Assembly (NCBI GenBank): GCA_945889235.1 | Contig: CAMDBK010000023.1 | Location: 1 to 18,418, forward strand | Direction: 5' to 3' | Length of the DNA: 18,418 nt | DNA from: Chitinophaga pinensis | GTDB lineage: Bacteria; Bacteroidota; Bacteroidia; SXHM01 | Shown: positions 15,310-18,418 of the stretch, piece after piece | How the letters are laid out: each line of letters opens with the position of its first letter | Numbering within the stretch: the first letter of the stretch is position 1 | Notes under the pieces: model-generated | Told to the model about the DNA's origin: nothing | The model's database searches: none | Seen by the model: the letters and a program-made list of their open reading frames with translations, nothing else | Translations under genes and position numbers: made by a program

Positions 15310-15630
15310 ATGCATTGGATTCGTAAACTATTCGGGATTTTTTTTATTGTCGTTGCAGCCATTTTGGTTGCTTCCATTTTTGTTACCTTCTCGCAAGCGG
15401 TGGCTTATTTCACACTGCTTTATACCTGCCTTACCTCGCACTGTAAAGGTGAATTGTTGAAAGACACACTCTTCGGAATTATCACTTACCTGTTTATGGT
15501 TTTTATGGTTTATTATCTGGGTCGCAGAGGCTTAATACTGCTTACAGATATAAAACCCGAAACACCTGAACCACCCGAAATTCTTGATGATTCAGAATAC
15601 CGCAAGCGAACTGAAAAAAAAGAAGATTAA
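15310..15630 (+). CDS. Small inner-membrane protein with two transmembrane helices, function unknown
   Basis: 106 residues from ATG 15310. An in-frame ATG at 15295 lies inside the palindromic repeat and would add only MTLFN, so the later start is preferred. Hydrophobic segments are at about 8-27 (FGIFFIVVAAILVASIFVTF) and about 54-73. Between them lies a short loop with two cysteines, and the tail after about residue 80 is hydrophilic and charged (PETPEPPEI then KRTEKKED), probably cytoplasmic. No family recognised. It ends 3 nt from the end of the convergent hydrolase-fold gene, so the two mRNAs must overlap at their 3' ends or share termination signals. Confidence 0.68.
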   Translation: MHWIRKLFGIFFIVVAAILVASIFVTFSQAVAYFTLLYTCLTSHCKGELLKDTLFGIITYLFMVFMVYYLGRRGLILLTDIKPETPEPPEILDDSEYRKRTEKKED

Positions 15631-15633
15631 GCT

Positions 15634-16461
15634 TTACTTGCTTTCGAGAAATGCTTTTACAATCTCGAAATAAGCATCTTTATCATTATTATATGTATCG
15701 GCAGCATCAACACCTTTAATCATTTTATACTGGGTAACTTCTTTATTGATTTTAGATAACTCTTTCATGTTATCCGGTGTAATAATTTTATCCAACTCAC
15801 CTGAGATGAGAAGTATGCCATAAAGGTGTGAACCCTTCTTTTCTGTCAATGCATAAAACGGTTCCATAAAAAACTTATTGTATCCGATTGGTACAATCAG
15901 GTCTTCGCCTTTAGCTGCTTTTACCGCTGATTTATACGTTTCCAACTTAAGGAAAGGAGTATCGGCAATTACTTTTCTTACATCAGTACGGTTAGCAGCA
16001 GCAGCAAGAAATAACGCTGCCCCCATTCCTTTTCCGTACAGGTTGCTTGACATGCTGGCGTGATTTTTTTTCACATGGTCCATTACCGCTTTCACATCTT
16101 TTTCAAACTGCGGATAGCAAATCATTTTAGGGTTAATTTTAAAATCATCGCTCTTTCCGTAACCACGGTAATCAAATGCCAAAACATGATATCCTAATGA
16201 AGTAAACTTGGTAATCAGTTCAATATTATCTGCCATGTTACCATCACCGTCATCAGCAACAATTATTGCTTTTTTGCCGGTTACATTTTGTGGTTTAAAC
16301 CACCATGCATTCAGGCTAACACCATCTTCAGTAGCAATTTTTATTTCTTCGTATTCTATTCCGTACTCGTCAGGAGTAACAGCGTACTCGCGTACAGGAT
16401 TTAAAGCAAAAGAATAAACTGCAAGTGCAGAACAAAACATGGAGAGAACTATTTTTTTCAT
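15634..16461 (-). CDS. Exported alpha/beta-hydrolase-fold protein with degenerate active site
   Basis: 275 residues with a signal peptide (about 1-19, ending YSFA-L), so periplasmic or secreted. The fold is clear: GVSLNAWWFKP (47-57), YHVLAFDYRGYGKSDD (91-106), the nucleophile-elbow strand SNLYGKGMGAALFLAAA (139-155), and LLISGELDKIITP (217-229) with the usual acid Asp224. The nucleophile elbow, normally GxSxG, is GKGMG (143-147), so Ser is replaced by Gly145. The position near residue 251 where the catalytic His is expected reads KGVDAAD, and the oxyanion-loop HG is replaced by DDGDGN (70-75). It is therefore unlikely to hydrolyse esters or peptides by the standard mechanism; a binding role is possible. 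A TAGTTTTG promoter element lies 38 nt upstream. Confidence 0.85.
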   Translation of the reverse strand: MKKIVLSMFCSALAVYSFALNPVREYAVTPDEYGIEYEEIKIATEDGVSLNAWWFKPQNVTGKKAIIVADDGDGNMADNIELITKFTSLGYHVLAFDYRGYGKSDDFKINPKMICYPQFEKDVKAVMDHVKKNHASMSSNLYGKGMGAALFLAAAANRTDVRKVIADTPFLKLETYKSAVKAAKGEDLIVPIGYNKFFMEPFYALTEKKGSHLYGILLISGELDKIITPDNMKELSKINKEVTQYKMIKGVDAADTYNNDKDAYFEIVKAFLESK

Positions 16462-16499
16462 TGATATAATATAACAGGTTTAATTTTTTTTCAGGGAAA

Positions 16500-16507
16500 C
16501 AAAACTA
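16500..16507 (-). promoter_or_regulatory. Candidate -7 element for the hydrolase-fold gene
   Basis: The minus strand reads TAGTTTTG, a full TAnnTTTG match, 38 nt upstream of the ATG at 16461, and identical to the element proposed for tdk. Confidence 0.45.
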
Positions 16508-16542
16508 AATAAAGCATAAATAATTTAAGGGAAAACTTTTCA

Positions 16543-16580
16543 ACAAAAAAGCCGCTCCTAAAAAAAGGAACGGCTTCTTT
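16543..16580 (-). terminator. Intrinsic terminator of the M16 peptidase gene
   Basis: On the minus strand a stem GCCG-TTCC / GGA-GCGGC with an A/C-type mismatch (plus strand 16551-16558 with 16567-16574, extended by two A-T pairs) is followed by TTTTTT. The plus-strand direction has only a weak T-tract (TTCTTT), so termination should mainly act on leftward transcripts from the M16 gene. Confidence 0.8.
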
Positions 16581-16588
16581 ACTCTGCT

Positions 16589-16627
16589 CCTCTCCCCTTT
16601 CGGGGGAGAGGTAAGGGAGTGGGGGTG
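16589..16627. repeat. Palindromic repeat with G-rich tail after the M16 gene
   Basis: CCTCTCCCC (16589-16597) pairs perfectly with GGGGAGAGG (16603-16611) around TTTCG, followed by a G-rich tail (AAGGGAGTGGGGGTG) that reaches the M16 stop codon. The shape and sequence resemble dispersed REP-like palindromes often seen between Bacteroidota genes. Confidence 0.65.
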
Positions 16628-16628
16628 C

Positions 16629-18418
16629 TTACTTCTTTACCATATCCAACGGCATGTTACGCACTTCAATCTCGTAACCCAGCTTTGATAATCCCGGATA
16701 AACCAAATCTTTATCACCTACAACTACCATCACCATTTTATCGTAAGGTAATTTAGATTTTGCCAAGGCATCAATATCTGCTTTAGTAATGTTGGCAAGA
16801 ATTTTATTCTGTTCATCAATAAAGTTTTTATCAAGTTTGTAATCTAAAATCTGTTGAAGGAAACTGGCTTTTTGTAAAGACGTTTCATATTTACGTGCAT
16901 CGCTTTGCCCTATTGAACTTTTTGTGAAAGCCAATTCCTGCTCCGTAATTCCGTTTGCAGCATAATTGGTTATCTCTTTCATAAACTCAACAATTGAACT
17001 GTCGGTGGTGTTTGCTTTCACCCCGGCAGAAGCTGTAAAAGGACCTGCAAATTTTCCACCTTGAAATCCTGAACGTGCACCATAAGTCCAGCCTTTATGT
17101 TCACGTAAATTAAGATTAATGCGGCTGTTAAAAGCTGATCCCAGAGGGAAGTTCATCAATCTTGATTTGTAATAATCACCTGTTGCATCATACGGCATGG
17201 CGATATAACCAATTCTTATTTCACTTTGAGGAGCCTGTGCTTTATGAACCAGATAAATTTTAGTTTTCTCAATTACAGGTGTTGGTTTTTCTTCGGCATA
17301 CTGAACATCTTTTTTAGCCCACGCTTTCAGGAAACCAAGTTTTCCAACAACTTCATCTTTGTCAACATCACCTACAATTACAAGTTTAGAAATGGATGGT
17401 GAAAATTTAGCTTCATAATATCCTTTAACATCGTCCAATGTAAGAGGTCCAACAGTTTCCATTGTTCCGATACTTGGAACACTCATGATATGATCTTTAC
17501 CAAAAAGTATTTCGCGGAAATTATTGTCAGCAATAGTAGTTGGTTGATTTACCTGATCGGCAATCTCTTCCATCTGCTGTTGTTTTTTGCGGTTGAAATC
17601 TTCCATTGAGAATTTAGGTTTCATCAACTTCTCTTCCACCAGTTCCAGCGTTTTATCCAAATTCTTTTTCAGAGATGATACATTCACCACAATCTCTTCA
17701 CTTCCTGCATAAATATCAATGCTGCTTCCAAGAAGTTCTAATTTGTTGGCAATTTCTTCTCCTGTATAATTCTGTGTTGATTCGCTCAGCATATCAGCAG
17801 TAAGGTTAGCAAGTCCTGATTTTGCCGCATCTTCAAAACGGTGACCTGCACGGATAGAAAGACGCAAAGCTACAGTTGGAACTTCATCATTTTTAGCACC
17901 GATAACAGCCATACCGTTTTCAAAATTCTCAGTCCAGAAATCAGGAACTTTAATGGTTGGGTTAGCTCCGGGACCGGGTTGTTTGCTGCGGTCAAAACCT
18001 TCAGCGTCTTTTGCTTTGTTGTAAACAAGCCCTTTGTATTGCTCATCATTAGGAACAAAAGTTGAGTCAACAAACTTTGGTGTATAGTTGTCGGCTTTTG
18101 CTGCCAGTGTTGGCTGACCTTTAGGATACGCGCTTAAAATAACAGCGTGCTGACCTTTGATGTAGGTGTTAAAAACACGTTTTACATCTTCCTTGGTAAC
18201 ATTCGCATAACGTTTTAAATCTTCCTGAATATAATTTGCGTTACCTGTAAACGTTTGGTTGCTGGCAAGCATGCTTGCTTTTCCGCTAACGCTTGACATT
18301 TGTTGAATCATCTGATTTTCAATCATTGCTTTTGTGCGATTCAAATCATCGTCATTGATTTCGCGTGTTTCAAATTCAGTAATTGATTTGCGAATAAGAG
18401 CTTCCATTTCAGCGAGTG
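16629..18418 (-). CDS. M16-family peptidase, C-terminal part with inactive second half (5' end cut by window edge)
   Basis: The minus-strand frame is open to the right edge (the codons before the ATG at 18407 read LAE), so that ATG is probably not the start. Counting from it, residues 1-115 are the end of a first M16 half, with EINDDDLNRTKAMIENQM typical of its helical domain. A linker follows, and from about 150 a second M16 half begins (ENGMAVIGAKNDEVPTVAL, SIRAGHRFED). Where the zinc motif HxxEH would lie, the sequence is GLANLTADML (198-207), so this half is inactive. The RExxGWTYGA segment further on is the conserved C-terminal M16 feature. Such proteins pair an active first half, here outside the window, with an inactive second half, like PqqL-type enzymes. 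Likely exported; that cannot be seen here. Confidence 0.92.
   Translation of the reverse strand, partial: LAEMEALIRKSITEFETREINDDDLNRTKAMIENQMIQQMSSVSGKASMLASNQTFTGNANYIQEDLKRYANVTKEDVKRVFNTYIKGQHAVILSAYPKGQPTLAAKADNYTPKFVDSTFVPNDEQYKGLVYNKAKDAEGFDRSKQPGPGANPTIKVPDFWTENFENGMAVIGAKNDEVPTVALRLSIRAGHRFEDAAKSGLANLTADMLSESTQNYTGEEIANKLELLGSSIDIYAGSEEIVVNVSSLKKNLDKTLELVEEKLMKPKFSMEDFNRKKQQQMEEIADQVNQPTTIADNNFREILFGKDHIMSVPSIGTMETVGPLTLDDVKGYYEAKFSPSISKLVIVGDVDKDEVVGKLGFLKAWAKKDVQYAEEKPTPVIEKTKIYLVHKAQAPQSEIRIGYIAMPYDATGDYYKSRLMNFPLGSAFNSRINLNLREHKGWTYGARSGFQGGKFAGPFTASAGVKANTTDSSIVEFMKEITNYAANGITEQELAFTKSSIGQSDARKYETSLQKASFLQQILDYKLDKNFIDEQNKILANITKADIDALAKSKLPYDKMVMVVVGDKDLVYPGLSKLGYEIEVRNMPLDMVKK

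Noticed and set aside
16629..18407. Complete M16 gene starting at ATG 18407
   Set aside because: The frame is open beyond that ATG to the window edge, and the protein would begin in the middle of the first M16 half.

Overview
The window comes from a member of the Bacteroidota, probably a free-living or gliding-type lineage such as Sphingobacteriia, Chitinophagia or Cytophagia. Four things point there: two secreted proteins with different type IX secretion (T9SS) sorting domains; a MurF-alanine racemase fusion; several good matches to the Bacteroidota -7 promoter element TAnnTTTG upstream of genes; and starts with A-rich leaders and little Shine-Dalgarno signal. The order cannot be fixed from this sequence alone.

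Layout, left to right. (1) 1-2142: a SulP-family anion transporter (minus strand, cut by the left edge) diverges from a TetR-type regulator; a 19-bp inverted repeat lies between their two -7 elements. (2) 2143-6065: an inverted repeat sits between convergent genes, then a minus-strand pair tdk and murF-alr, 6 nt apart. Diverging from tdk is a conserved but unassigned protein with an N-terminal coiled coil. (3) 6098-6169: tRNA-Arg(CCU). (4) 6230-9640: a large secreted adhesin-like protein with a SprB-like repeat, four 89-residue repeats, two PKD domains and a CHU_C-type sorting domain. (5) 10007-10660: a REP-associated tyrosine transposase (RAYT) whose own coding sequence contains several GC-rich palindromes, all read in the same frame. 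(6) 10736-12535: a secreted serine beta-lactamase-like hydrolase with a type A sorting domain. (7) 12606-12773: a possible 55-residue membrane protein on the minus strand. (8) 12988-14475: a lipoprotein and an OmpL-like porin, probably an operon. (9) 14590-15630: a secreted DUF4412-type protein and a small two-helix membrane protein, separated by a pair of covarying palindromes. (10) 15634-16461: an exported alpha/beta-hydrolase-fold protein that lacks the expected nucleophile and histidine. (11) 16543-18418: a terminator, a palindromic repeat and the C-terminal part of a two-half M16 peptidase cut by the right edge.

Core functions (cell-wall D-Ala-D-Ala supply, thymidine salvage, tRNA) lie beside a cell-envelope region rich in secreted and outer-membrane proteins. 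I did not find a clear new multi-gene system. The strongest leads are the palindromes inside the RAYT gene, the two compensatory palindromes at 15236-15300, the active-site-less hydrolase, and the sulP/tetR operator arrangement.
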